This document shows, in pieces, positions 10,035 through 18,095 of a DNA stretch of 38,628 nt. The notes under the pieces were generated by a model that was not told the DNA's origin, did no database searches, and was given only the letters and a program-made list of their open reading frames with translations. Both the position numbers and the translations under genes were made by a program. Every line of letters begins with the position of its first letter. The stretch's first letter is position 1. Source of the DNA: Hyphomicrobiales bacterium (GTDB lineage Bacteria; Pseudomonadota; Alphaproteobacteria; Rhizobiales; Beijerinckiaceae); assembly GCA_028868735.1 (NCBI GenBank), contig JAGWTW010000027.1, forward strand, positions 1 through 38,628. The letters are read 5' to 3'.

Positions 10035-10187
10035 GGACGGCATATTACCCAATCTGGCGGGAAGCGGCTAAGGCCGCGCATCGGAACGGCCGAAGACGGC
10101 GAAATTCGGACGCAGCGCGCCGCGCCGGCCGCACTTCCGCCGACCGCGGGCAGCGGCTAAGGTCCGCTCCTTGTCGAGGAGAATAAT

Positions 10188-10787
10188 ATGTTTTCGAACT
10201 TTTCCCGCCTGCGCGCTGTTTTCGCGGCCGTGTTAGTCGGCCTGTCGGTCGCCGGCTGCGGCTATAACGAGATTCCGACGGCCGAGGAAAACGCCAAGGC
10301 CAAATGGGCCGAGGTGCAGAACCAGTACCAGCGCCGCGCCGACCTCATTCCCAATCTCGTGGCGACCGTCCAGGGCTACGCCAAGCAGGAAAAGGACGTG
10401 CTGACCTCCGTGATCGAGGCGCGCTCCAAGGCCACGTCCGTGAACATCGACGCCTCCCAGCTCACGGACCCCGAGAAGGTCAAGCAGTTCCAGGACGCCC
10501 AGAACCAGCTGACAGGCGCGCTCGGGCGCCTGATCGCGGTCTCCGAGGCCTATCCCGACCTCAAGTCCAACGCGAACTTCCTGGCCCTCCAGTCGCAGCT
10601 CGAAGGCACGGAGAACCGCATCTCGGTCGCAAGGCGCGACTACGTCCAGGCGGTGCAGAGCTACAATCTGACGCTCGAAACCTTCCCGACGATGATCTGG
10701 GCCAAAACGGTCTTCGCCGGCAAGAAGCCGATGGCCGCCTTCACCGCGTCCGACGACGCGCAGAAGCCGCCGACGGTGAAGTTCTGA
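10188..10787 (+). CDS. lemA: LemA family lipoprotein
   Basis: A 199-residue LemA-type protein. The N-terminal hydrophobic segment ends in LSVAGC, a lipobox with Cys25, so it is probably a lipoprotein, unlike many LemA proteins that keep a plain transmembrane anchor. The mature part is a predicted helical bundle with the family signatures NQYQRRADLIPNLVATVQGYA and AYPDLKSNANFLALQSQLEGTENRI. A GAGGAG ribosome-binding site precedes the ATG. The next gene (TPM domain) begins one base after its stop, and a second TPM gene follows. LemA-TPM gene pairs are a common unit of unknown biochemical function, usually linked to the cell envelope. The gene symbol is given by family. Confidence 0.92.
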   Translation: MFSNFSRLRAVFAAVLVGLSVAGCGYNEIPTAEENAKAKWAEVQNQYQRRADLIPNLVATVQGYAKQEKDVLTSVIEARSKATSVNIDASQLTDPEKVKQFQDAQNQLTGALGRLIAVSEAYPDLKSNANFLALQSQLEGTENRISVARRDYVQAVQSYNLTLETFPTMIWAKTVFAGKKPMAAFTASDDAQKPPTVKF

Positions 10788-10788
10788 T

Positions 10789-11625
10789 ATGACCCGCATG
10801 TCGTCCCCGGCGCGTGAAGCGCGATCGGGGATCCGGACGTCTCGCGCGCCTCGCTGGATCCCCGCTCTCGCGGCGGCGGCATTGCTGGCGCTCGTCACGG
10901 CCGCCGTCGCCGCCTTCAATTTTCCGCAGCTGACCGGCCGCGTGGTCGACGCCGCCAACATCATTCCGCCGGCGACGCGCGCGGCGCTCGAGACGAAACT
11001 CGCGACCCTCGAGGACAAGTCCGGCATTCAGCTCGTGGTCGCCACCGTCCCCTCGCTCGAAGGGTCCGACATCGAAACCTATTCGGTCGAGCTCGCGCGC
11101 GCCTGGAAAATCGGCGAAGCCAAGAAGAACAACGGGCTCGTGCTGCTGGTCGCGCCCAACGAACGCAAGGTGCGCATCGAGGTCGGCTACGGTCTCGAAG
11201 GGACGATGACGGACGCATTGTCGAGCGTCATCATCCAGAGCGCCGTCATTCCGAAATTCCGGTCCGGCGATTTCGCAGGCGGGATCGTCGCCGGCGTCGA
11301 CGCGATCATCGACGCGCTGACCGTCGATTCGCAGGACTGGCAGGCCAAGGCCAGGGTTCGCGTCGACCAGCAGCAAAATTCCGCCGACGACATCCTGCCC
11401 TTCCTGATTTTCGCGGCGCTCTTCATCTTCGTCGTCTACATGATGACGCGCAACGCGCGCGGCGGCGGCCGATGGGTCAACAACGGCGGCCGCACGATTT
11501 TCATCCCGATGAACACCGGCGGCTGGTCGAGCGGCTCGGGCGGCTTCGGCGGGTTTGGCGGCGGCGGCGGTTTCTCGGGCGGCGGCGGGTCGTTCGGGGG
11601 CGGCGGCGCCTCGGGGAGCTGGTGA
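10789..11625 (+). CDS. TPM-domain membrane protein (YgcG family)
   Basis: A 278-residue protein with an N-terminal hydrophobic segment (about residues 24-43), a TPM domain (about 48-180), a second transmembrane helix (ILPFLIFAALFIFVVYMM) and a Gly/Ser-rich tail ending GGGGASGSW. TPM landmarks seen are GRVVDAANIIPP, the KSGIQLVVATVPSL strand, and KKNNGLVLLVAPNERKVRIE followed by VGYGLEG. The TPM domain faces the periplasm and some members have phosphatase-like activity; its role here is unknown. It is translationally coupled to lemA (one-base gap) and to the next TPM gene, so the three form one operon. The glycine tail is typical of YgcG-type proteins. Confidence 0.9.
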   Translation: MTRMSSPAREARSGIRTSRAPRWIPALAAAALLALVTAAVAAFNFPQLTGRVVDAANIIPPATRAALETKLATLEDKSGIQLVVATVPSLEGSDIETYSVELARAWKIGEAKKNNGLVLLVAPNERKVRIEVGYGLEGTMTDALSSVIIQSAVIPKFRSGDFAGGIVAGVDAIIDALTVDSQDWQAKARVRVDQQQNSADDILPFLIFAALFIFVVYMMTRNARGGGRWVNNGGRTIFIPMNTGGWSSGSGGFGGFGGGGGFSGGGGSFGGGGASGSW

Positions 11626-11626
11626 C

Positions 11627-12232
11627 ATGATCTCCCCCGCCGAGCGCGACCGCATTTCCGCAGCCATTCACGCCGCCGAACAGGCGACGTCGGGCGAGAT
11701 CGTCTGCGTGCTCATGCATGCCGCCTCCACCTATTCCTACGCGCCGATCCTCTGGAGCGCCGCCCTTGCGCTGGCCGCGCCCTGGCTGCTCGTCGCCTTC
11801 ACTGCGTTCAGCGTCGTCAAGATCCTCGTCGCGCAGATCGCTGTCTTCGTCATCGCCGGACTCGCCCTCTCGTGGACGCCGCTGCGCATGCGCCTGGCGC
11901 CGCGCGCGGTGAAGCGCACACGCGCCCACCGCGCCGCGATGGAGCAGTTTTTCGCGCGGGGCGTAAGCCGCACGAAAAATCGCATGGGCGTGATGATCTT
12001 CGTATCGCTCGCCGAACATTACGCGCACGTGATCGCCGACGACGGCATCGCCGCGCGCGTCGGCCACAGCGAATGGCAGGCGACGGTCGACGCGCTGACG
12101 AGGGAAATCGCGGACGGGCGCATCGCCGACGGTTTCATTGTCGCGATCGAACGTTGCGGCGCCGTGCTTGCGGAACACGCTCCGCCGGACGGCGAGGCGC
12201 ACGTGCTGCCCGACCGGATCTACGTGCTCTGA
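11627..12232 (+). CDS. second TPM-domain membrane protein
   Basis: A 201-residue protein beginning ISPAERDRISAAIHAAEQATSGEIVCVLM, the start of a divergent TPM domain. A hydrophobic block with two transmembrane helices (about residues 40-85) interrupts the domain before its remaining part (FARGVSRTKNRMGVMIFVSLAEHYAHVIADDGIAARV, here cited in shortened form as the NRMGVMIFVSLAEHYA strand). The ATG lies one base after the stop of the upstream TPM gene, so the genes are co-translated. Family members of this compact form commonly follow a LemA plus YgcG-type TPM pair. The biochemical role is unknown. An upstream in-frame ATG at 11555 lies inside the previous gene and is rejected. Confidence 0.85.
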   Translation: MISPAERDRISAAIHAAEQATSGEIVCVLMHAASTYSYAPILWSAALALAAPWLLVAFTAFSVVKILVAQIAVFVIAGLALSWTPLRMRLAPRAVKRTRAHRAAMEQFFARGVSRTKNRMGVMIFVSLAEHYAHVIADDGIAARVGHSEWQATVDALTREIADGRIADGFIVAIERCGAVLAEHAPPDGEAHVLPDRIYVL

Positions 12233-12239
12233 AAGAGCT

Positions 12240-12629
12240 TCAGATCAACCCGTATCCCGCAGCCGTCAGCCAGGCGCCGAGCGCCAGCGACAGCAGCATG
12301 ATGAAGGGATAGCGGCGCCGGTAGTCGATCCCCTCGTAGAAACGGCGCATCGCGCCCTGTCCGAAGGCGAGCGCAACGCCCTTCGCCAGCGACAGCCATC
12401 CGACGAGCGAGACGACGACGGCGAGAGGACTGGTCCAGATATTGTGCCCGACGACCATGGCGACGCCGATCCCGATCGTGAAACAGCCGACGACGAACAT
12501 CAGCGCGCCGTTCCGCAGCATGTCCTCGACGATCGGCAAGACGGCGCGCCGGCAGGCGAGCATGCCGGCCCCGATCAGCAGGCAATAAACGCCGAGAACG
12601 CGAGCGAGATAGATGGTGACGGGCGACAT
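12240..12629 (-). CDS. small four-helix membrane protein, function unknown
   Basis: A 129-residue, very hydrophobic protein with about four predicted transmembrane segments: an N-terminal one (VYCLLIGAGMLA), ALMFVVGCFTIGIGVAMVV, LAVVVSLVGWLSLAKGVAL, and a C-terminal IMLLSLALGAWLTAAG. No domain is recognised with confidence. The ATG at 12629 is chosen over ATG at 12656 because an AGGAAAG ribosome-binding site stands at good spacing before it. It faces the end of the lemA-TPM operon, with a gap of only 7 bases between stops. Confidence 0.65.
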   Translation of the reverse strand: MSPVTIYLARVLGVYCLLIGAGMLACRRAVLPIVEDMLRNGALMFVVGCFTIGIGVAMVVGHNIWTSPLAVVVSLVGWLSLAKGVALAFGQGAMRRFYEGIDYRRRYPFIMLLSLALGAWLTAAGYGLI

Positions 12630-12709
12630 GGCGCTTTCCTGCCGCTCTGTTGTCATGGGCTGGCGATCGGAACATCGTGCGCGTTTCGACGCCGATCAAG
12701 CCCGGCGCG

Positions 12710-13408
12710 TCAATTCGTCTGCGCGGCGCCCACGATTTCGCCCGGCGTCTGTTCCGCGCCGGTCTGCACCAGCGCGACGTAGCGGTCGCCGGGCCTCGCC
12801 TCCGTCCTGGCCGCGTAATGCGCAGGCTTGCCGGTCCAGTCGCCGAGCCGCGTCATCTTGCGCACGATATTGGTGTAGGTGAGCGTGTGGCCTGCGTTCT
12901 CGCCGCGTCCGACCGCAACCGTCGCCTGCGGCTCGATCTCGAACAACCACACCGAAGCGCGTCTCCCGGCGCCGGCGCCGACATCGACGGAAACGCCGCT
13001 GTTCTCCACTTTGGCCGATACGTCGACGCCGAGCGCCTTTTTGTGCGCGTCGACCGTGGCGAGCACCGCGTCGCGATCGGAACCGACCACGTGAACGAGC
13101 CCGTCGACCACGGCCTGCGGCGTATAGACCTGTCCGTCCCCGCGCGCGGCCGCGTAATCCTTCTGTCGCGCTGTGCAGGCCGGGCTCGCCAGCGTGTCTT
13201 TCCAGCCGATGTAGTCCCAGTAGTCCACCGGCAGCGAAAGCACGATCAACGAGGGATCGCGCGCAAGGTCGGCGAGAATGCGGTCCGCCGGCGGGCAGGA
13301 CGAGCAGCCCTGGCTCGTGAACAATTCGACGACGCCGCGCGGCCGTTCGCCGGCGCAGGCTGCGCCCGCCAGAAAAATCAGTGAAAGCGTGATCGGAGCA
13401 GTGCGCAT
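12710..13408 (-). CDS. DUF1223 thioredoxin-like periplasmic protein
   Basis: A 232-residue exported protein with a short signal peptide ending ACA-GE. The DUF1223 signature follows: VVELFTSQGCSSCPPADRIL (Cys-x-x-Cys in the position of a thioredoxin active site), LPVDYWDYIGWKD and YTPQAVVDG. The fold is thioredoxin-like, but the family's redox role has not been defined. Two more landmarks fit the family: HTLTYTNIVRKMTRLGDWTG near the C-terminus and YVALVQ. It is a single gene on the minus strand, separated from mltB by 99 bases. The family is common in alphaproteobacteria. Confidence 0.88.
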   Translation of the reverse strand: MRTAPITLSLIFLAGAACAGERPRGVVELFTSQGCSSCPPADRILADLARDPSLIVLSLPVDYWDYIGWKDTLASPACTARQKDYAAARGDGQVYTPQAVVDGLVHVVGSDRDAVLATVDAHKKALGVDVSAKVENSGVSVDVGAGAGRRASVWLFEIEPQATVAVGRGENAGHTLTYTNIVRKMTRLGDWTGKPAHYAARTEARPGDRYVALVQTGAEQTPGEIVGAAQTN

Positions 13409-13507
13409 CGGCTGACCTTGTCCGGCCTATCTATCCCGGAGCGCCGCTCGCGAACCACTCACAATGCGGTGAAACCGCGCGTGAGGCGCGATCGCCGCAG
13501 AGGCGGT

Positions 13508-14710
13508 TCACTTTCCGCGCAGCGCGCGCAGCACTTTCATGCCCGGCCGGCCGTGCGGCGGCATGCCGATCTGCTGCTCGATCGCCATGATCGCCTGACG
13601 CGTCTTCTGACCGACCGCGCCATCGGGTTCGCCGACGTCATAGCCGCGCGCGATCAGAAGCCGCTGCAATTCGCGGCGTTCGGCGCGCGAAAGGCCGGGA
13701 TCGTCGGTCGGCCACGGCGCCTGGATGCCCGGCCTGCCCCTCAGCTTGTCCGAGAGGACCGAGATCGCGAGCGCATAGGCGTCGGAACCGTTGTAGGAAA
13801 AGGCCGCATCGTAATTGTGGAACACGATGAAGGCCGGACCGTTCGGGCCGGCCGGCAGCAGCAACGCCGCAGCGCCCGGTCCCGACAGGGCGCCGCCGCC
13901 GTATCTGCGCACGCCGCGTCCTTCCCAGAACGACAGCGGATGGCGCGCGGTGCGGCCGGACGGGCCTGAATAGCCGCCGGGCAGACTGACCTCGTAGCCC
14001 CAGGGCTGGCCGCTCGCCCAGTGACCGGAGCGCGCGAGATAATTGGCCGTCGAATGCAGCGCGTCGGGCACTGAATTGACGAGATCACTGTGGCCGTCGC
14101 CGTCGCCGTCGACCGCAAGCCGCAGATAGGTCGAAGGCATGAATTGCGTGTGCCCGAACGCGCCGGCCCAGGAACCCCAGAGATCGGCGGCTTCGAGATC
14201 GCCGCGCTGGATGATCTTCAGCGTCGACATGAGTTCGCCGCGAAAATAGTCCTGCCGCCGGGCGCCGAGACAGACGATCGTCGACAGCGCTTGCGGCAGA
14301 TAGAATTTCTTGGCGGCTTTTCCGAAATCGGATTCGACGCCCCAGACCGCCGCCACCGCATATCTGTCGACGCCGAACTTCTGCTCGGCCGACGACAGCG
14401 CGTGCGCGTACTGACGCATCGCCGCCCGCCCGTCGGCCACCTTTTCGTCGTCGGTGAGCGCGGCGAGATAATCCCAGATCGGCGTCTTGAACTCGGGCTG
14501 GTTGTTCATCAGCTCGAGCACCTTCGGCTCGGGCGTCACGCCCTTGAAGGCGGCGTCGAAGGTCGCGGCCGAAATGCCCTGCGCCTGCGCTTGCGTCCGC
14601 AGCGACGCGACGCAGGACGAAAAGTCGGCGGCCGCAGGCGTGACGAAGCCGAGAACGACGCAAAGCGGAAGGATGCGCGCAAGCATGGCCGGACGGTAGC
14701 GGCGACGCAT
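13508..14710 (-). CDS. MltB-type lytic murein transglycosylase with peptidoglycan-binding domain
   Basis: About 400 residues. A signal peptide (LARILPLCVVLGFVTPAAA) precedes an SLT_2 catalytic domain (about 30-325) and a C-terminal PG_binding_1 repeat (about 340-400: ELQRLLIARGYDVGEPDGAV). The catalytic Glu126 is in AVWGVESDFG; GAFGHTQFMPSTYLRLAVDG and the acidic DGDGDGHSDL stretch are family landmarks. The enzyme cleaves the MurNAc-GlcNAc bond in peptidoglycan with formation of a 1,6-anhydro end. No lipobox is seen, so it is probably soluble in the periplasm. Starts at 14710 and 14686 are both possible, neither with a strong ribosome-binding site. It lies 34 bases downstream of the TPR-caspase gene on the same strand. 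Confidence 0.9.
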   Translation of the reverse strand: MRRRYRPAMLARILPLCVVLGFVTPAAADFSSCVASLRTQAQAQGISAATFDAAFKGVTPEPKVLELMNNQPEFKTPIWDYLAALTDDEKVADGRAAMRQYAHALSSAEQKFGVDRYAVAAVWGVESDFGKAAKKFYLPQALSTIVCLGARRQDYFRGELMSTLKIIQRGDLEAADLWGSWAGAFGHTQFMPSTYLRLAVDGDGDGHSDLVNSVPDALHSTANYLARSGHWASGQPWGYEVSLPGGYSGPSGRTARHPLSFWEGRGVRRYGGGALSGPGAAALLLPAGPNGPAFIVFHNYDAAFSYNGSDAYALAISVLSDKLRGRPGIQAPWPTDDPGLSRAERRELQRLLIARGYDVGEPDGAVGQKTRQAIMAIEQQIGMPPHGRPGMKVLRALRGK

Positions 14711-14744
14711 TAACGGCTCATTAACGATGAAACGCCGCGTGCGT

Positions 14745-16748
14745 TCATGGCGCGCGGAAGTAGAAATCCTCGGCCGGAAGCTGGCCATAGGTGAACGGCT
14801 CCTGCTGGCCCTTCGTCGCAGTGGCGACGTCGTCGTGCACCTGCCGGAACAGTTTGTTGATTTCGAGGCCCGGCGTGTCGATGCGCTTGACGAGCGCCTG
14901 CTCGAATGGCGAATCCTTTCCGTCGCCGTCAGTGGCGACATGGCCGTGCTTGGTCGCGAACGCGACGAGCGTGCCCGTGTCGGGCTCTATGCGCGCCAGT
15001 CCCCGCGCCCCGTCGCCGCGCGCGAGGAAAGCGTCCTCGAACGGATTGTCGCGACACGCGTCGAGCATGACGAGCCTCAGCTTCTTCGCCGATGCGACCG
15101 CGTTCAGCGCCTGGTCGAGCGCGATCGTCTGGTTCGGCGTGTCCTCCACCGAGGAAAGCGCGGCGTCGACAGGCACGAGATAGTTCACGCCGTCGGCCTC
15201 GAGTCCGTGGCCTGCATAATAGATGACGGCCCATTCGGCGTGCGCGGCTTTCTGCGCGAACGCCTTCAGCGCATCGCCGAGTTTCGCGCGCGTCGCATCG
15301 ACGACGAGATCGACGCTGGTGAAGCCGAGCTTGCGCAACGTCTCGGCGACCCCGGCGGCGTCGCGTTGCGGATTGGCGAGCGCGCCTGCGTTCGCATAGG
15401 CCGAATTGCCGACGACGAGCGCGACGCGCCCTGTCGCCGGCGCCGCGCCGGCTGCGGGATCGGCAGCGCTCATCTTCATGCGCACCCGGTCGCGCCCTGC
15501 CTGCGCCAGCGAATTGTCGGGCGACGCCTTCAACGCAGCGTCGAAATCCGCCAGCGCGCGCGGAAAATCGCCTTTGCCTTCGTAGGCGCGTCCGCGCACG
15601 ATGAAGGCCGCGGCCAGATTGTTGCGCATTTTCATCGCCGTTTCGACTTCCGCGATGGCGTGGTCGTATTCGCCGATCTCGACCAGCGCGCGCGCGTAAT
15701 TGATGTGCGGTCCCGGCGCGACGTTCTGCAATGTGGCGGAAAGGCCGTATTCCTGCGCGGCGCCCTTGAGGTCTCCGATTTGCGTCAGCGCGAAGCCGAG
15801 CGTCGCATGCGCGCGCGGAAAGGCCGGCGCGAACGTGAGCGCCTGACGGAAATCCGATATCGCCGCGTCGAAATTGCCCTCGCGCATTTCGATCGCGCCG
15901 CGCGCCTGGAACGCGCCGGGCGAATTCGGGGAAATCGCAAAGGCCTTGGCGACGTCGTCTTTCGCGCCGGCGAGATCGTTGGTGCGCGTGCGCAATTGCG
16001 CGCGATTGATGAACGCGCCGATGAGCGTCGGATTGACCGCGATCGCGCGATCACAATCGGGTCCGGCCGCGTCGAGCTTGCCCATGTTCATATTGGCGCG
16101 GCAACGCACGACCAGAGCCCCGGCATTGTCCGGATGGCGGCTGAGCACATCGTTGGCGAGCTCGATCGCGCGCGCGTGCTGCTGCTTGAAATCGTAGCCC
16201 ATCGCCAGTTCGACGGCGGCGTCGGAATCGTCGGGATTGTTCTTCAACGCCGTCGAGAAATCCTGCATCGCCGCGTCATAGTCGCCGCCAGCGACCTCGA
16301 TCGCGCCCCGGAACAACAGCGCGCGGTTGAATTTCGGATTGATCCGGAGCGCCTTTGCGAGATCCTCGAGCCCGCCGGAGACGTCGCCCTGATTGGCGCG
16401 CAGACGCCCGCGCGCGGCGAGCGCGCCGAGGAGCCGCGGATTGACGCGGAGCGCGGCGTCGAAATCGGCGCGCGCCTTGTCGAACTGTTTCAGCCGCCCG
16501 TAGGCATAGCCGCGAAACATGTAGGCCGGCGCAAGCTTGGGCTGATCGTGAATGACGCGCGAGAATTCGCCGACGGCGCCGACGAGATCGCCGCTCGAAA
16601 GCATGGCGCGGCCGGCCGTGAGCGGACCCTGCCGCCGATCGGCTTGCGGCGCGTCGTCACCGGCCGCAGGCTTCGGCTGCGCCGGCGCGGCGGCTGCGAA
16701 CAGGTTCGCCCCGATTGCTAGAAGGACTGCGATTTTTCGCAGCGACAT
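14745..16748 (-). CDS. TPR-caspase (peptidase C14-like) secreted protein
   Basis: A 667-residue protein. After a signal peptide (IAVLLAIGANLFAAAAPAQ) comes a long array of tetratricopeptide-like repeats (about residues 40-430; for example PAYMFRGYAYGRLKQFDKAR and RAYEGKGDFPRALADFDAAL). A C-terminal caspase-like domain (about 445-660) follows: RVALVVGNSAY, VIYYAGHGLE with catalytic His514, and LVMLDACRDNPF with catalytic Cys565. GTLVAFAT and SPFEQALVKRI complete the p20/p10-like pattern. Both catalytic residues are intact, so it may be an active cysteine protease, probably periplasmic. The ATG at 16748 follows AGGGGGAAAG and is preferred to one at 16781. Its substrate is unknown. It is divergent from an FAD monooxygenase gene. 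Confidence 0.88.
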   Translation of the reverse strand: MSLRKIAVLLAIGANLFAAAAPAQPKPAAGDDAPQADRRQGPLTAGRAMLSSGDLVGAVGEFSRVIHDQPKLAPAYMFRGYAYGRLKQFDKARADFDAALRVNPRLLGALAARGRLRANQGDVSGGLEDLAKALRINPKFNRALLFRGAIEVAGGDYDAAMQDFSTALKNNPDDSDAAVELAMGYDFKQQHARAIELANDVLSRHPDNAGALVVRCRANMNMGKLDAAGPDCDRAIAVNPTLIGAFINRAQLRTRTNDLAGAKDDVAKAFAISPNSPGAFQARGAIEMREGNFDAAISDFRQALTFAPAFPRAHATLGFALTQIGDLKGAAQEYGLSATLQNVAPGPHINYARALVEIGEYDHAIAEVETAMKMRNNLAAAFIVRGRAYEGKGDFPRALADFDAALKASPDNSLAQAGRDRVRMKMSAADPAAGAAPATGRVALVVGNSAYANAGALANPQRDAAGVAETLRKLGFTSVDLVVDATRAKLGDALKAFAQKAAHAEWAVIYYAGHGLEADGVNYLVPVDAALSSVEDTPNQTIALDQALNAVASAKKLRLVMLDACRDNPFEDAFLARGDGARGLARIEPDTGTLVAFATKHGHVATDGDGKDSPFEQALVKRIDTPGLEINKLFRQVHDDVATATKGQQEPFTYGQLPAEDFYFRAP

Positions 16749-16843
16749 GGCTTTCCCCCTCAGCGCCAGCGTCGCAGGCAAGACTTGCAGATGACGGTCT
16801 GCGCATCAAGTGTGTGTGTGCCGTCGAACGTCCGGAGCCGGCC

Positions 16844-18076
16844 ATGCACGAATCGAGGAGCATCGAGGCGCAATGCTGCATCGTCGGCGGCGGTCCCGCC
16901 GGCATGATGGCCGGCTATCTGCTCGCGCGCGCCGGCGTCGACGTCGTCGTGCTGGAAAAGCACGGCGACTTCCTGCGCGACTTTCGCGGCGACACCATCC
17001 ACCCGTCAACGCTCGAGTTGATCGACGAGCTCGGCCTTCTCGACGAATTCCTCAGGCTTCCGCACGCTGAAATGACGCATATAGACGGGCTCGTCGGGCG
17101 CGACTCGATCCGCCTCGCCGATTTCAGCCATCTGCCGACGCGATGCAAATTCATCGCGCTCATGCCGCAATGGAATTTTCTCGACTTTTTCGCCCGTCAC
17201 GCACGGCGGCTGCCGAACTTCCGTCTGCTGATGAAGGCGCAGGCGACCGACCTTCTGAAAGCCGACAACCGCGTCAACGGCGTTGCCGGCGTCGGCGACG
17301 ACGGCGCCTTTGCGGTTCGCGCGGGCCTGACGATCGCCGCCGACGGCCGTCATTCGTTGTTGCGCGAGCGCTCCGGCCTCGCGGTGCGCGATCTGGGCGC
17401 GCCGATGGACGTGCTGTGGCTGCGGCTTTCGAAACAACCCGACGACGAGGCCGCGACATTCGGCCGTATCAGCGCAGGCGCGATGTTCATCGTGATCGAC
17501 CGCGACGACTACTGGCAATGCGCGCTCGTCATTCGGAAGGGGTCGGGCGCCGCCTTGAAGGCGCAGGGGCTCGCTGCCTTCCGCGATCTGCTCGCGCGCG
17601 CGTCCGGCCTGCCGCGCGAAAGATTCGAGGAGATCGACGATCTCGACAAGGCGAAGCTCCTGACCGTCACGGTCGACCGGCTCGAGCGCTGGGCGGTTCC
17701 GGGCCTGCTCTTCATCGGCGACAGCGCGCACGCCATGTCGCCGGTCGGCGGCGTCGGCATAAATCTCGCTATTCAGGACGCGGTCGCGACCGCAAACATC
17801 CTCGGCCCGACATTGCAGGCCGGACGCGCTGCGCTCGCGGACCTGAACAGAGTCCAGGCCCGGCGCGCCTTCGCCGTGCGCGCGACGCAGACCCTGCAGG
17901 TTTTCATCCAGAACCGCGTGGTCGGGCCCTCGCTCGCGAGCGCGGCGGAGCCGCATCTGCCCGCGCCGATGAAGCTCTTCAACGCCCTGCCCTTCCTGCA
18001 ACGCATTCCGGCTCGCCTGATCGGGCTCGGCGTGCGGCCGGAACATATCGATCCCCGCATCTTGATCGAAGGCTGA
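16844..18076 (+). CDS. FAD-dependent aromatic monooxygenase-like oxidoreductase
   Basis: A 410-residue flavoprotein of the FAD_binding_3 (PHBH/UbiH) class. The N-terminal Rossmann motif is CCIVGGGPAGMMAGYLLARAG, cited here from its GGGPAG core, with the acidic residue in VVVLEK. LTIAADGRHSLLRE is the DG motif, and LLFIGDSAHAMSPVGGVGIN is the second FAD-binding block (GD motif). Members hydroxylate or oxidise aromatic or quinone substrates with NAD(P)H and oxygen; the substrate here cannot be assigned. The ATG at 16844 follows GGAG. The gene is divergent from the caspase gene across 95 bases that include a short TG repeat, and comF follows 19 bases after its stop. Confidence 0.87.
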   Translation: MHESRSIEAQCCIVGGGPAGMMAGYLLARAGVDVVVLEKHGDFLRDFRGDTIHPSTLELIDELGLLDEFLRLPHAEMTHIDGLVGRDSIRLADFSHLPTRCKFIALMPQWNFLDFFARHARRLPNFRLLMKAQATDLLKADNRVNGVAGVGDDGAFAVRAGLTIAADGRHSLLRERSGLAVRDLGAPMDVLWLRLSKQPDDEAATFGRISAGAMFIVIDRDDYWQCALVIRKGSGAALKAQGLAAFRDLLARASGLPRERFEEIDDLDKAKLLTVTVDRLERWAVPGLLFIGDSAHAMSPVGGVGINLAIQDAVATANILGPTLQAGRAALADLNRVQARRAFAVRATQTLQVFIQNRVVGPSLASAAEPHLPAPMKLFNALPFLQRIPARLIGLGVRPEHIDPRILIEG

Positions 18077-18095
18077 GCCGCCGTAAGCTGGCGAC

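Noticed and set aside
14727..16721. A 664-codon open frame antisense to the TPR-caspase gene
   Set aside because: It is a shadow of the TPR repeats; periodic composition of the real gene makes the opposite strand open.
16811..16820. Short TG dinucleotide repeat between the caspase and flavoprotein genes
   Set aside because: Five TG units are too short to claim phase variation, and they lie outside the coding frames chosen.
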